Assembly: GCA_910583895.1 (NCBI GenBank)
Contig: CAJTYJ010000002.1
Location: 1-26,653 of the forward strand
Length of the DNA stretch: 26,653 nucleotides
Origin: an uncultured Lachnospiraceae bacterium
GTDB taxonomy: Bacteria; Bacillota; Clostridia; Lachnospirales; Lachnospiraceae
Direction of reading: 5' to 3'
Program-made: the position numbers and the translations under genes
Part shown: positions 13,905 through 21,145 of the stretch, piece by piece
Layout: each line of letters starts with the position of its first letter
Position numbering within the stretch: the stretch's first letter is position 1
Notes under the pieces: model-generated
The model's input: the letters and a program-made list of their open reading frames with translations, nothing else
Database searches by the model: none
What the model was told of the DNA's origin: nothing

Positions 13905-14498
13905 TCACTTGCATCCATTTTCAACAAAGGTTATAAGCTGCACCTGGATTTCATAATCCTCCAGCGATCCGTCGACTTCATAGTACCAGGTTATGTCGTC
14001 CGTTTCGAGGGTTCCTTTGCAGGTGCCGTCCTGAAAATCTTCTGTGATGTCGACGCGGCTTTGATCGTTCAGAATCAGCCAGATCCGGCCGTCGATTTCT
14101 TCCAGACGGTGAGCGGAGTCATCATCGGATACCTCCAGTGTGACCTCTGTTTCGGTACTGACCCTACTTTCAGATACGGCAGAATCGCTGGAGTCTTCGT
14201 AGACAAAGTACTGACCCTCATCAGGTCCTTGTTCCAGCTCAATCTGCCGGGTTTCTCCGTCGGGCAGGGTGATGGTCATAATCCAGGCGCGCCCGGATGC
14301 CGCGTAGGAGATTACATTGCTGAGCATCAGCAGAGCGAAAGCCGCAGCGGCGACAGCTCCTTTGGACAGTTTCTTTTTTGCCTTATACATTTCATTTTCA
14401 TTTTTCATTGTGTTCACCTTTCTCAGTAAATCCTCAGAAGCATGTACTTCGTCGAACGTGTGCTGATACCAGGTTCTCATGTCTTTCTCTGTGTTCAT
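13905..14498 (-). CDS. single-pass membrane protein, probable anti-sigma factor
   Basis: A 197-residue protein with a cytoplasmic N-terminal part (MNTEKDMRTWYQHTFDEVHA, about 1-45), one membrane segment (47-66, Ala/Leu-rich) and an acidic extracytoplasmic domain of about 130 residues with a Ser/Glu-rich stretch near 95-125. Gene order directly after an ECF sigma gene and this topology indicate an anti-sigma factor that holds the sigma at the membrane; no zinc-binding HxxxCxxC motif is present. ATG 14498 is chosen because AGGAGG (14506-14511) is 7 bases away; an ATG at 14504 is too close. The 320-base spacer to the sigma gene is filled by a tandem repeat array (14512-14820). Confidence 0.78.
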   Translation of the reverse strand: MNTEKDMRTWYQHTFDEVHASEDLLRKVNTMKNENEMYKAKKKLSKGAVAAAAFALLMLSNVISYAASGRAWIMTITLPDGETRQIELEQGPDEGQYFVYEDSSDSAVSESRVSTETEVTLEVSDDDSAHRLEEIDGRIWLILNDQSRVDITEDFQDGTCKGTLETDDITWYYEVDGSLEDYEIQVQLITFVENGCK

Positions 14499-14511
14499 TT
14501 CCATGCCTCCT

Positions 14512-14820
14512 GTTTTGCATACCACATCCATTCTTGCAATCCCCATATGCAAGAAGAATTTGCTCCTGCCTGCATATCTGGCTCATCTTCCTGGTCATGC
14601 AGATTCAGATGTTGATTTTGAGTACCGCATCCGTCTTCGCAATCCCCATATGCCGGAAGAATCTGCGTTTGCCTGCACAGCCTTGCCATCTTCCTGGTCA
14701 TGCAGATTCAGATGTTGATTTTGAGTACCGCATCCGCCTTCGCAATCCCCGTATGCCGGAAGAATCTGCGTCTGTCTGCACAGCCGGCACCCTTGTGGGC
14801 AATGTCTGGTCGGATGCTGC
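14512..14820 (-). repeat. structured tandem repeat, group D (three ~103-nt copies)
   Basis: On the minus strand, three copies begin CAGCATC or CAACATC at 14819, 14717 and 14614 (periods 102 and 103) and end GGATGCGGTACTCAAA (the last, diverged, GGATGTGGTATGCAAA), one base before the anti-sigma AGGAGG. Outer stems are GCATCCG/CGGATGC in copy 1 and ACATC/GATGT in copy 3. Copies 2 and 3 have GGAAG or AGGAAG facing CTTCC or CTTCT. Copy 1 instead closes with GTGCCGG/CCGGCAT. The apical stem in copies 1 and 2 is CTGTG/CGCAG. Period, ends, tandem state and position match groups A-C, but the interior differs, so it is either a divergent branch or a similar but independent element. Confidence 0.7.
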
Positions 14821-15297
14821 TTAGCTTCTGTTTTGCATCAGCTTCTGCTTTAATTTTCGGCGTGCGCGCATGAGCCGGGTCTGGACGGCGGTTTCTGAGA
14901 GACGAAGAAGAGCAGCGATCTCCCGGATGCTGTATTCTTCATAGTAATACAGATGAACCACTTCCCGATACCGGACCGGGAGTCCCTGTACGGCGTAGAA
15001 CAAGTCACTGTGTTCTGGCTGGGAAAATGCCGGTTCCACCGTCTGTCCGTCCAGGGAAGACACGTTGCGTCTCCAAAAGGAGCGCCACAGGGAGTGGGAT
15101 TCATTGACTGCCACCCGAATCAGCCATCGGCGGATATGGGTTTCGTCCTGAAAGGAAGTGTCGCATTCCAGAAGTTTTAAGAAGGCTGTCTGTACCACAT
15201 CCTCTGCATCCTGCCGGTTTTTGCAGCAGTTCAGGGCTGTCCGGTATACTGCATCCAGGCAGTGAGCCACTGCCTGATCATAGCCCGCTTTTTCCAA
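14821..15297 (-). CDS. ECF-type RNA polymerase sigma factor
   Basis: A 158-residue extracytoplasmic-function sigma-70 protein. Region 2 contains CKNRQDAEDVVQTAFLKLL, which binds core polymerase and the -10 element; region 4 contains PVRYREVVHLYYYEEYS and REIAALLRLSETAVQTRLMR, the -35-binding helix-turn-helix. The start is taken as TTG 15297, because GGAGGTGAT, which would have to be codons 2-4 if ATG 15312 were used, is a strong binding site 8 bases before that TTG. It is followed by repeat array D and the probable anti-sigma gene. The inducing signal is unknown. Confidence 0.9.
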   Translation of the reverse strand: MEKAGYDQAVAHCLDAVYRTALNCCKNRQDAEDVVQTAFLKLLECDTSFQDETHIRRWLIRVAVNESHSLWRSFWRRNVSSLDGQTVEPAFSQPEHSDLFYAVQGLPVRYREVVHLYYYEEYSIREIAALLRLSETAVQTRLMRARRKLKQKLMQNRS

Positions 15298-15404
15298 TAA
15301 AATCACCTCCATCCCATGCGGCTCGCTTTGCCTTGTTTCTTTTTGAAAAGCCTTTCAATAGATAAACGTCTGACAGGATGAAAATATCACAAAAAATGAA
15401 AATT

Positions 15405-16826
15405 TTACTGGCGGATATCCACGTACCCGATGTTGAGGGAGGACTCGGTGAATTCATAAGCGCTGCCGGAAGGATCAAGACCCAGATACAGGGTATCAAG
15501 CTCTTCTTCGGTCACAACCCATGCCATATGCACCGTTACGGTTTCACCGGGCTGGATGCTTTCCATATAGTTATTCTCCCGTTCGGTACCATGAACATCA
15601 TAATAGATCATTTCCCGGGAAGCGGACAATCCGTGATGGACGACGGTGTCCCATGCATCGCCTTCTGAGGGGGCTTCCTCCCCAAGGATCTGCATCTGTC
15701 CGTCGGTTTCCTGAATTCGTGCCAGATCTCCGAAGAACAGGACATCGGACATCTCCTCGGTACCGGTGTTCTGGTATTCAATGGAAGCATATACCAGTTT
15801 TTGCGGTACTTCCCGGGAACTGATTTCCTGACTCAGAGAATCGGTATCTCCGGTTTTCACATACTGAATCTGCGCCGGACGCAGTCTGCCGTTTTCGTCT
15901 GTTTCTTTTTTCAGATTTTCATCAGCCAGGGAAAGGTCCAGAAGGCTGAGATCATCCGAGATTTTCACATCGGCTACCCTGGCAGTCAGTCCCTGATCAT
16001 TGACAGGGAAGCGGTCACCTATTTTATGGATGTTTTTCATCTGTTCTGTGGCAACGGAAGTTATGGTCTTATAGGCTTCTTCTTCCAGGGCAGGATCCAA
16101 AATGCCCTGATCATTGCTCCAGTTCTGAGCATTGACAAAATTCTCGTCGTTTCTGTCTTCTGTGGGGATCAGCTGTACCTGTTCTGCGATTTTGAGAGCT
16201 TCTTCTTTGCTGACATCCGATGCCGCGTACATCTTCATCACATAGTGAAGATCTGTGTATGCCACATAGATCTGTTGATGGAAGCTGATCTCATCTTCGG
16301 ACAGCCTGGGATATTCCAGGTAAATGCCCTGATTTCCATTGGCTGTAAAGGATTCACTGGAAAGGACATCACCATGCTGCACCTCAAACTGGTCATCGCC
16401 GGTGTTCATCCGGTAGAAGATCATGGTTACGCCGCCCTGATGCAGATTGTGTTCAAAACTATATTTGCCCGGGCCGGTCCGCACCATGCCTTCCGGCAGA
16501 TATCCGGTCACCAGTTTCACATCTGGAATGTCTGCAGATGTGAAGGGAGTGTTGCTGGCAGCAGTTTCACTGCTCTTAATCCCGATACTGACGCCATACT
16601 CCCCGGTTTTTTGCATCTGCATCCGATAGAGGTTTACTCCGGCAAATACGGTAAGTCCGCACAGCATGACAGCTGCTAAAGATGCGGCGATTGTTTTGCT
16701 GACTGCTTTTTTGCAGCGAAGTTTTGGCTGCCCGGTTTTTATCTGTCTGGTTACTTCTTTTCTGATCATCGCTCTTATTTCCTCAGGCATCTCTGGAAAA
16801 TCCTGTTTCAAATGTTCAAATCCCAT
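15405..16826 (-). CDS. membrane protein with DUF4367-like domain, probable anti-sigma factor
   Basis: A 473-residue protein. A cytoplasmic N-terminus (about 1-42, EEIRAMIRKEVTRQIK) is followed by a membrane segment (43-63) and a large extracytoplasmic region. Around residues 105-220 the sequence GYLPEGM, then GGVTMIFYRM and GIYLEYPRLSEDE resembles DUF4367-type domains in proteins encoded after ECF sigma genes in Clostridia. The C-terminal part (about 270-473) looks like a second beta-rich domain. GGAGG is 7 bases before ATG 16826. The position after sigma gene 16991-17464 suggests that it controls that sigma factor. The ligand or stress sensed is not evident. Confidence 0.8.
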   Translation of the reverse strand: MGFEHLKQDFPEMPEEIRAMIRKEVTRQIKTGQPKLRCKKAVSKTIAASLAAVMLCGLTVFAGVNLYRMQMQKTGEYGVSIGIKSSETAASNTPFTSADIPDVKLVTGYLPEGMVRTGPGKYSFEHNLHQGGVTMIFYRMNTGDDQFEVQHGDVLSSESFTANGNQGIYLEYPRLSEDEISFHQQIYVAYTDLHYVMKMYAASDVSKEEALKIAEQVQLIPTEDRNDENFVNAQNWSNDQGILDPALEEEAYKTITSVATEQMKNIHKIGDRFPVNDQGLTARVADVKISDDLSLLDLSLADENLKKETDENGRLRPAQIQYVKTGDTDSLSQEISSREVPQKLVYASIEYQNTGTEEMSDVLFFGDLARIQETDGQMQILGEEAPSEGDAWDTVVHHGLSASREMIYYDVHGTERENNYMESIQPGETVTVHMAWVVTEEELDTLYLGLDPSGSAYEFTESSLNIGYVDIRQ

Positions 16827-16990
16827 AGTTGTTCCTCCATTTTGCAGTTTTGCAGCGTTCCTTTAGATCCCTTGGAACAAAAAGAATATCCGTTTACCAT
16901 AGTGCCGGTAAATCCTCCGGGGATGTCCGGTTCGCCGCTGGTTTCATAAATCAGTTGCTGCGGTTCATAAACTGCATGTGTGACCGCTTT

Positions 16991-17464
16991 TTAAGTAGCT
17001 GCCTGTTCCAGCTCTCTGCGCATTTTGGTTCTTGCTCTGGCAAGGCGGTTTTTGACGGCGCTTTCTGAGATTTTCAGGATTTTTGCCGTCTCTTTTACGC
17101 TGTATCCGTCCAGATAATAAAGAACGATACAGATCCGGATGTCCGGGGGAAGTTTTTTGACTGCCTCGTACAGATCCGAGTAGTCCGCTGGCTCCCGGAC
17201 AGCCTCCTGGCATGGATAATCTTCTAATGGTACCAGATGTTTTCTTTTGCGCATCAAAGTATAACATTCGTTGATCAAGATTCGGATCAGCCAGGTTTTG
17301 GCATAGGAATCCTGCCGCAGATTGTGCAGATTGGTAAATGCTTTTACGATGGCTTCCTGTATGGCGTCTGCGCAGTCTGCATCACTGGGCAGCAGTGTTT
17401 TGGCCACGTGATAGAGGGTGTCTTCGGAGGCAAGGATGAGTTGTCCCAACTGTTCTTTTTTCAT
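16991..17464 (-). CDS. ECF-type RNA polymerase sigma factor (second module)
   Basis: A 157-residue ECF sigma. Region 2: CADAIQEAIVKAFTNLHNL and AKTWLIRILINECYTL. Region 4: LPPDIRICIVLYYLDGYS then KETAKILKISESAVKNRLA. ATG 17464 is chosen because AAAGGAAAC lies directly upstream; the frame opens at 17527 without a site. The 164-base spacer to the anti-sigma gene stays open in the sigma frame after the stop and contains a GTTCC/GGAAC hairpin, but no repeat of the 103-nt family was found there. A perfect ATGGGC-TG-GCCCAT dyad lies about 48 bases upstream (near 17512-17525) and might be an operator. Confidence 0.92.
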   Translation of the reverse strand: MKKEQLGQLILASEDTLYHVAKTLLPSDADCADAIQEAIVKAFTNLHNLRQDSYAKTWLIRILINECYTLMRKRKHLVPLEDYPCQEAVREPADYSDLYEAVKKLPPDIRICIVLYYLDGYSVKETAKILKISESAVKNRLARARTKMRRELEQAAT

Positions 17465-17551
17465 AGTTTCCTTTCTGCCGGCCGGCTTTTTATTGTTTAC
17501 ATAGATTAGATGCATGGGCCAGCCCATTGGTCTCTGGAAAATTTAAAAAGC

Positions 17552-17580
17552 TTGACACAAATTTTTTCATGAATTATGCT
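17552..17580 (+). promoter_or_regulatory. consensus-like promoter of a short rightward transcript
   Basis: TTGACA (17552-17557), 17-bp spacer, TATGCT (17575-17580). Transcription would start near 17587 and run to the hairpin at 17699-17721. No ordinary gene lies between, so it probably makes a small RNA or a very short protein. Confidence 0.65.
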
Positions 17581-17586
17581 TGGTTT

Positions 17587-17730
17587 CGAGTCGCCGGTGA
17601 CTCCCATCAAAGTGAACAACAACGTAAAGAATAGTCAATCTATGTATCAGGAAATATTGGAGGAAATCCAGGGGAATTGCAAAAGGGCAGCAGAGAAAGG
17701 ACCGGGATATTTTCCCGGTCCGGTTTTGTG
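17587..17730 (+). ncRNA. candidate small RNA or short-peptide transcript
   Basis: About 140 nt bounded by the promoter at 17552-17580 and the terminator-like hairpin at 17699-17721. It starts with a hairpin GAGTC-GCCGGT-GACTC (about 17588-17603). An open frame runs through it: from GTG near 17614 or ATG 17642 to TGA near 17731, reading MYQEILEEIQGNCKRAAEKG and onward, but there is no good ribosome binding site for either start. RNA is the simpler reading; a small protein is possible. Confidence 0.4.
17699..17721. terminator. hairpin terminator, probably bidirectional
   Basis: GGACCGGGA (17699-17707) pairs with TCCCGGTCC (17713-17721) around a 5-base loop. Rightward it is followed by GGTTTTGT, leftward by TTTCTCT. 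It would end the short transcript from 17587 and, on the other strand, the small membrane-peptide gene at 17732-17824. Confidence 0.75.
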
Positions 17731-17731
17731 A

Positions 17732-17824
17732 TCATTTTTTCTTTTTTTTGATCGCGGAATAGATCGCAAATCCGACAATCGCAACAAATGCAACGTCTAC
17801 CACGATTTTTATGATCTCATACAT
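17732..17824 (-). CDS. 30-residue single-pass membrane peptide
   Basis: A very short gene: ATG at 17824, TGA at 17734-17732. The peptide begins MYEIIKIVVDVAFVAIVGFA and ends in a run of lysines, so a single hydrophobic helix (about 4-24) is followed by a positive cytoplasmic tail. AGGAGG lies 9 bases before the start, and a hairpin terminator follows 11 bases after the stop. A full set of signals around such a short frame makes it credible. The function is unknown; single-helix peptides of this kind include membrane-enzyme regulators and type I toxins. Confidence 0.65.
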   Translation of the reverse strand: MYEIIKIVVDVAFVAIVGFAIYSAIKKKKK

Positions 17825-17889
17825 GGCTTACTACCTCCTCATTTGTTTTGAAGCGTACAGCAATACCTGTTACCCTCCAGTCTGTTTTC

Positions 17890-18060
17890 TCACAAAATCT
17901 TCAAATTGTCAATAGAAAATACTGTCCCTTTTTCCCGCTTGATTTCATACAGATCTTCTTCAGGTTCGATCAGAGAATAAATGATCTGTGCAAAACATTT
18001 TGCTTTTTTCTTGGTTTCCGTTGCTTTATAGATTTTGCGTTTTCCAGAAGATATTCTGCT
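17890..18060 (-). pseudogene. frameshifted coding tail downstream of the 18026 gene
   Basis: In the minus-strand frame shifted relative to the upstream gene, codons read RKIYKATETKKKAKCFAQII then YSLIEPEEDLYEIKREKG and TVFSIDNLKIL to a TGA at 17892-17890. Composition and codon use look coding, but there is no start codon with a binding site. Either the upstream gene once continued into it, with a single-base change now ending that gene at 18026, or it is a remnant of another gene. Confidence 0.45.
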
Positions 18061-18793
18061 CGTCAAATAAGGTCTCTTCTGTAAAGTTTAAAAAGAGCTG
18101 ACAGACCTGATTCCGGGAGAAAATCTGGGATTCGGGAACCGGGATCTGAAAATGGTTGATGGTGATCTGTGCGTCCTCAGCTGTATTTTCTTTTTTCAGA
18201 TCTGCCCGCAGATGCCGGTAGGTGGATGCATCCGTATACATTCGGACTTCAATGATTGAGGCATCCAAAAATCCGCCGGCCTGTATATAATTTCCCTGCC
18301 GGTCTGTGAGACAAAGGCTGCTTCGTTCGACTTTTTTCATCTGCTTAAGGACTTTTTGGACTTCTTCAAAATGATAAACGAACTGTTTGCCATGGGGGAT
18401 CCATTGGGCTTCCAGGATCATGGGCCACCGATCAGTGGGGAGAGTCACCGGGAAGGTGCGGTCAAAGGACTGGCTCACATCCCAGAATCCCAGATGATCG
18501 GCTTTTGCCTGCCGCTTTACGATGCCATGGGCTTTTTCCGCGGCCGAATATGCAAAACACAGATAGATAAAATCTTCATGGATTTCATAATCGCAGGCAT
18601 CGTGAAACTGGTCTTCCAGGCAGGCATCCGCGGGCGGAAATATGTTCTGAATTTGTTCCAGAAAAGAGCAGAAGAGGGCCGGTGTTTTTTCTGGAAGTAC
18701 ATCCTCTTCCATATGCGTATGAAGCCATGGACGCAGCTGCCCGAATTCGCAGGGTACCTTTTGACAGTTGAATACCATCAGATCGTAACTCAT
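18026..18793 (-). CDS. soluble protein of unknown function
   Basis: A 255-residue protein beginning MSYDLMVFNCQKVPCEFGQL. The opening MSYDLMVF and the following FCSFLEQIQNIFPPADA resemble the N-terminus of a widespread uncharacterised family that I cannot name. The middle (WDVSQSFDRTFPVTLPTDRW) and the C-terminal half (SLCLTDRQGNYIQAGGF onward) match nothing I recognise. It has no membrane segment or catalytic motif. The start at 18793 is set by AGGAGG six bases upstream; the open frame extends to 18874 without one. The present stop may be due to a frameshift, since coding-like sequence continues in another frame to 17890. Confidence 0.75.
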   Translation of the reverse strand: MSYDLMVFNCQKVPCEFGQLRPWLHTHMEEDVLPEKTPALFCSFLEQIQNIFPPADACLEDQFHDACDYEIHEDFIYLCFAYSAAEKAHGIVKRQAKADHLGFWDVSQSFDRTFPVTLPTDRWPMILEAQWIPHGKQFVYHFEEVQKVLKQMKKVERSSLCLTDRQGNYIQAGGFLDASIIEVRMYTDASTYRHLRADLKKENTAEDAQITINHFQIPVPESQIFSRNQVCQLFLNFTEETLFDEQNIFWKTQNL

Positions 18794-18942
18794 AAACATC
18801 CTCCTGATTTTTCTTGAAAGTAACAGGATACCGATGCTTCGCAAAGCGCCTCCTGCTTCTTTATGATACCACAAATCTGCAGATGTGAAAACAGGCAGAG
18901 TTTGTATTGCCGGGGGTATGCTTTGGCCTGATCTGAATTATT

Positions 18943-20571
18943 TTATTCACCCGATTCATCCGGGCTGTTGTTTTTGCCGGCATCGGCATTGACGGACAGT
19001 GCAAAGGTATCTGCAATCACAGGCAGATCCCGTCCCCAGCCTTCCTCGGAATCAGTCGGATAAGAATAGAATATTCCCCATACATCATGTTCAGATGCTT
19101 TGAGTTCAACGTGATACAGGAAATCTCCTTCCTGCTTCCACTTATGATCGCCTTCCTCTGCTGTATAACCATCTTCCTCAAGTTTCTGAATCACCGAGTC
19201 TTTGGATTCGCCTTCAAAATGCGTTACCCAGAGCTGAATCTGATCGTTTACGGCTGCTGTCCACATGTCAGAATCGGACTGCTGCCATTCACCATCCGGC
19301 AGATAGAGGGAATATCCGTCACCGATTGCAAGCGTAGCCTGTTTTAATTCCTGTTCTCCTTCTTTCGAGAAGGCAAGTATGGTGGTATTTTTTAATGTTT
19401 GATTTTCAGCAGAAGAATCATCATAAGACATCGGTTCTGCGAAAACAGCTTCTTCATCGGACTGGTCAGATCCACGTTCGGTGTTTTCACGTTCGGTGTT
19501 TTCGCTTTCGGTATTTTCTTTTCTGGTATGTTCTTCTGCTATGGAACAGCCTACCAGCGTCCCAAAACTGATTGTTAAAATAACAGCAATGATCAATACG
19601 GATATTCCATTCTTTTTTCCATTTTTGGTTAAAATATTTTTAAACCTTTTTTTCATAATCTTTGTACCTCCGTAAAATTGCGTTGATAAAGCGGTTTTCG
19701 CAATGCACCGCTTATGAAGCATGGACAGCAGTGTCTCTGTGTATGCTTTGCGCACCGCATAACTGGTCCCCTGGGTGACTCTTTCGTCACAGGACAGTTC
19801 CATATCAACGACGGCTTCTTTCTGTAGGATCCAGATCAGCGGATTAAACCAGTGGACCGCATTCGCTGTAGCGAAAAGCAGTTTAAAATACACATCTCCC
19901 CGTTTCAGATGAACCAGCTCATGCTTCAGAATAAAAAACAGTTCTTCCGCGTTGTAGTGTTCTTTTGGCAAAACTAAAACAGGTCTGAAAAAACCCAGGA
20001 TCATGGGGCTTTCTGCTTTGTGATACTCCATTATCCGCAGGGGGCGTCGGATCTGCAATTCCCGTTTCAGCTTCCACATCGGACTTAAAATGGATATATC
20101 TTTTATGAGCGTTCCATGTTTCATCACTTGCCGCTTTAAGTGAAAATAACTGATAAGATGGATGGATATAAAAAGCAAACTTCCGATGATCCAGACAAAA
20201 GTTACAACATCAAGCATGGTAATATCAAAAGTGCCTTTTTCAGATGGTGCATGGATTGGAGCAGTCATCTGCGCCGGTATTTCCACAACAATCCGTCTAT
20301 ATGGGATCGTCAGGTCAGCAAAAGTGTCTGTATTTTTTTCTTCCGTTTCAGACACTGTCTGGGCAGCTGGCTGTGACAGCAGATCCATAAAAAACGGTCC
20401 GTTTAGTCCGCTGAAAGGAACAAGCAGCCTTAATGAAAGGAAAATCCAAATCAGGTATTTCCATTTTGCAGCGTATCTTTGATTTAAAAATGGGGTAAGA
20501 AAGAGCAATACAGCAACCATCAATCCGGTCGATACCGAAACTCCTAGAAGAAGCAAAAATATACTTGTCAT
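18943..20571 (-). CDS. M56-family (BlaR1/MecR1-like) membrane metalloprotease
   Basis: A 542-residue sensor protease. Membrane segments lie at about 3-26, 36-54, 120-142 and 322-341. The zinc protease motif is H217-E218-L-V-H221 in LKHELVHLKRGD, with the third ligand E258 in DMELSCDERV. In the BlaR1 paradigm, signal binding outside activates the protease, leading to loss of the BlaI repressor. Here the extracellular C-terminal region (343-542) is not a penicillin-binding domain; it starts right after LVGC (lipobox-like, C342), has an Asn-Thr-Glu-rich repeat (about 350-368) and then an unrecognised domain. The ATG overlaps the blaI-type stop by 4 bases (ATGA), indicating coupling. Confidence 0.88.
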   Translation of the reverse strand: MTSIFLLLLGVSVSTGLMVAVLLFLTPFLNQRYAAKWKYLIWIFLSLRLLVPFSGLNGPFFMDLLSQPAAQTVSETEEKNTDTFADLTIPYRRIVVEIPAQMTAPIHAPSEKGTFDITMLDVVTFVWIIGSLLFISIHLISYFHLKRQVMKHGTLIKDISILSPMWKLKRELQIRRPLRIMEYHKAESPMILGFFRPVLVLPKEHYNAEELFFILKHELVHLKRGDVYFKLLFATANAVHWFNPLIWILQKEAVVDMELSCDERVTQGTSYAVRKAYTETLLSMLHKRCIAKTALSTQFYGGTKIMKKRFKNILTKNGKKNGISVLIIAVILTISFGTLVGCSIAEEHTRKENTESENTERENTERGSDQSDEEAVFAEPMSYDDSSAENQTLKNTTILAFSKEGEQELKQATLAIGDGYSLYLPDGEWQQSDSDMWTAAVNDQIQLWVTHFEGESKDSVIQKLEEDGYTAEEGDHKWKQEGDFLYHVELKASEHDVWGIFYSYPTDSEEGWGRDLPVIADTFALSVNADAGKNNSPDESGE

Positions 20572-20954
20572 CGTTCATCCTCCAGTCTGTTCAGAAAATC
20601 CCGAAGTTCTTTGATATCAGAGCTCTTTATTTCTCGATTGTTGTACAGAGTAGCGATCATATTTTGTATGGAACTATTGTACAGTTTTTCGAGAAAGTGC
20701 TTGCTCGCTCCAGTTTTATACTCATTTTCTGAAATAATCGGATGGTACAGATTGCTTCCGGTTGAACGATCACAATGGATAAATCCCTTGTCAGCCAGCC
20801 GGGATAAGGATGTCATCAGCGTGGAAAGCTGCCACTTTCTTCGTCCCTGTAATTCCTTTAAAATATAATTTGAAGTTACAGGACGTTCACTGTCCCAAAC
20901 GACCTGCATGATTTCCAGTTCCGCTTCCCCCAGCTTTTTTCGTATATTTCCCAT
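20568..20954 (-). CDS. BlaI/MecI-family repressor
   Basis: A 128-residue winged-helix repressor: GEAELEIMQVVWDSERPVTS and the recognition region WQLSTLMTSLSRLADKGFIH, then a C-terminal dimerisation part. The family N-terminus (L-x-x-x-E-x-x-I-M-x-x-x-W) is clear. ATG 20954 follows AAGGAGGG by 7 bases; the frame opens at 21047 without a site. It probably represses its own operon through the two TATAC-type dyads at 20968-21005, with release triggered by the M56 protease encoded next. No beta-lactamase gene is adjacent, so its regulon is likely different from resistance. Confidence 0.92.
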   Translation of the reverse strand: MGNIRKKLGEAELEIMQVVWDSERPVTSNYILKELQGRRKWQLSTLMTSLSRLADKGFIHCDRSTGSNLYHPIISENEYKTGASKHFLEKLYNSSIQNMIATLYNNREIKSSDIKELRDFLNRLEDER

Positions 20955-20967
20955 GTATGAGCCCTCC

Positions 20968-21016
20968 TTTATACGTCTGTATAATGCATTATACATGTGT
21001 ATAATTGGATTGTCAA
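20968..21016 (-). promoter_or_regulatory. promoter and twin operators of the BlaI/M56 operon
   Basis: On the minus strand a full consensus promoter: TTGACA (21016-21011), 17-bp spacer, TATAAT (20993-20988). Two 18-bp dyads lie in tandem 20 bp apart: ATTATACA-TG-TGTATAAT (20988-21005, perfect, covering the -10) and TTTATACG-TC-TGTATAAT (20968-20985, imperfect). These fit BlaI-type binding and would block polymerase. Confidence 0.88.
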
Positions 21017-21087
21017 GTGTGAAAAAGCCAATGATCAGTGGGGACAAAAGATTTTTACTGCAAAGATTCGTTTATATTCCGACATAT

Positions 21088-21132
21088 AAAACAGAAAGCT
21101 ATGAATGATAATACATTCAAGCTCTCTGTTTT
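21088..21132 (-). terminator. intrinsic terminator after the PRD regulator gene
   Basis: On the minus strand AAAACAGAGAGCTTGAATG pairs with CATTCATAGCTTTCTGTTTT around TATTAT, beginning 13 bases after the regulator stop. A-rich and T-rich arms can function in both directions. Confidence 0.75.
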
Positions 21133-21145
21133 GGGCAGGGAAAGG

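Noticed and set aside
14378..14824. Rightward frame of 148 residues with an internal amino-acid repeat
   Set aside because: It lies antisense to the sigma/anti-sigma spacer; its repeat simply mirrors array D, and no binding site precedes it.
15801..16679. Rightward frame of 292 residues opposite the DUF4367-like gene
   Set aside because: Antisense shadow without a binding site; the leftward frame has a membrane segment, a good start and operon context.
17577..17605. tRNA fragment suggested by GGTTTCGAGTC
   Set aside because: Only a T-arm-like string is present; there is no acceptor or anticodon stem around it.
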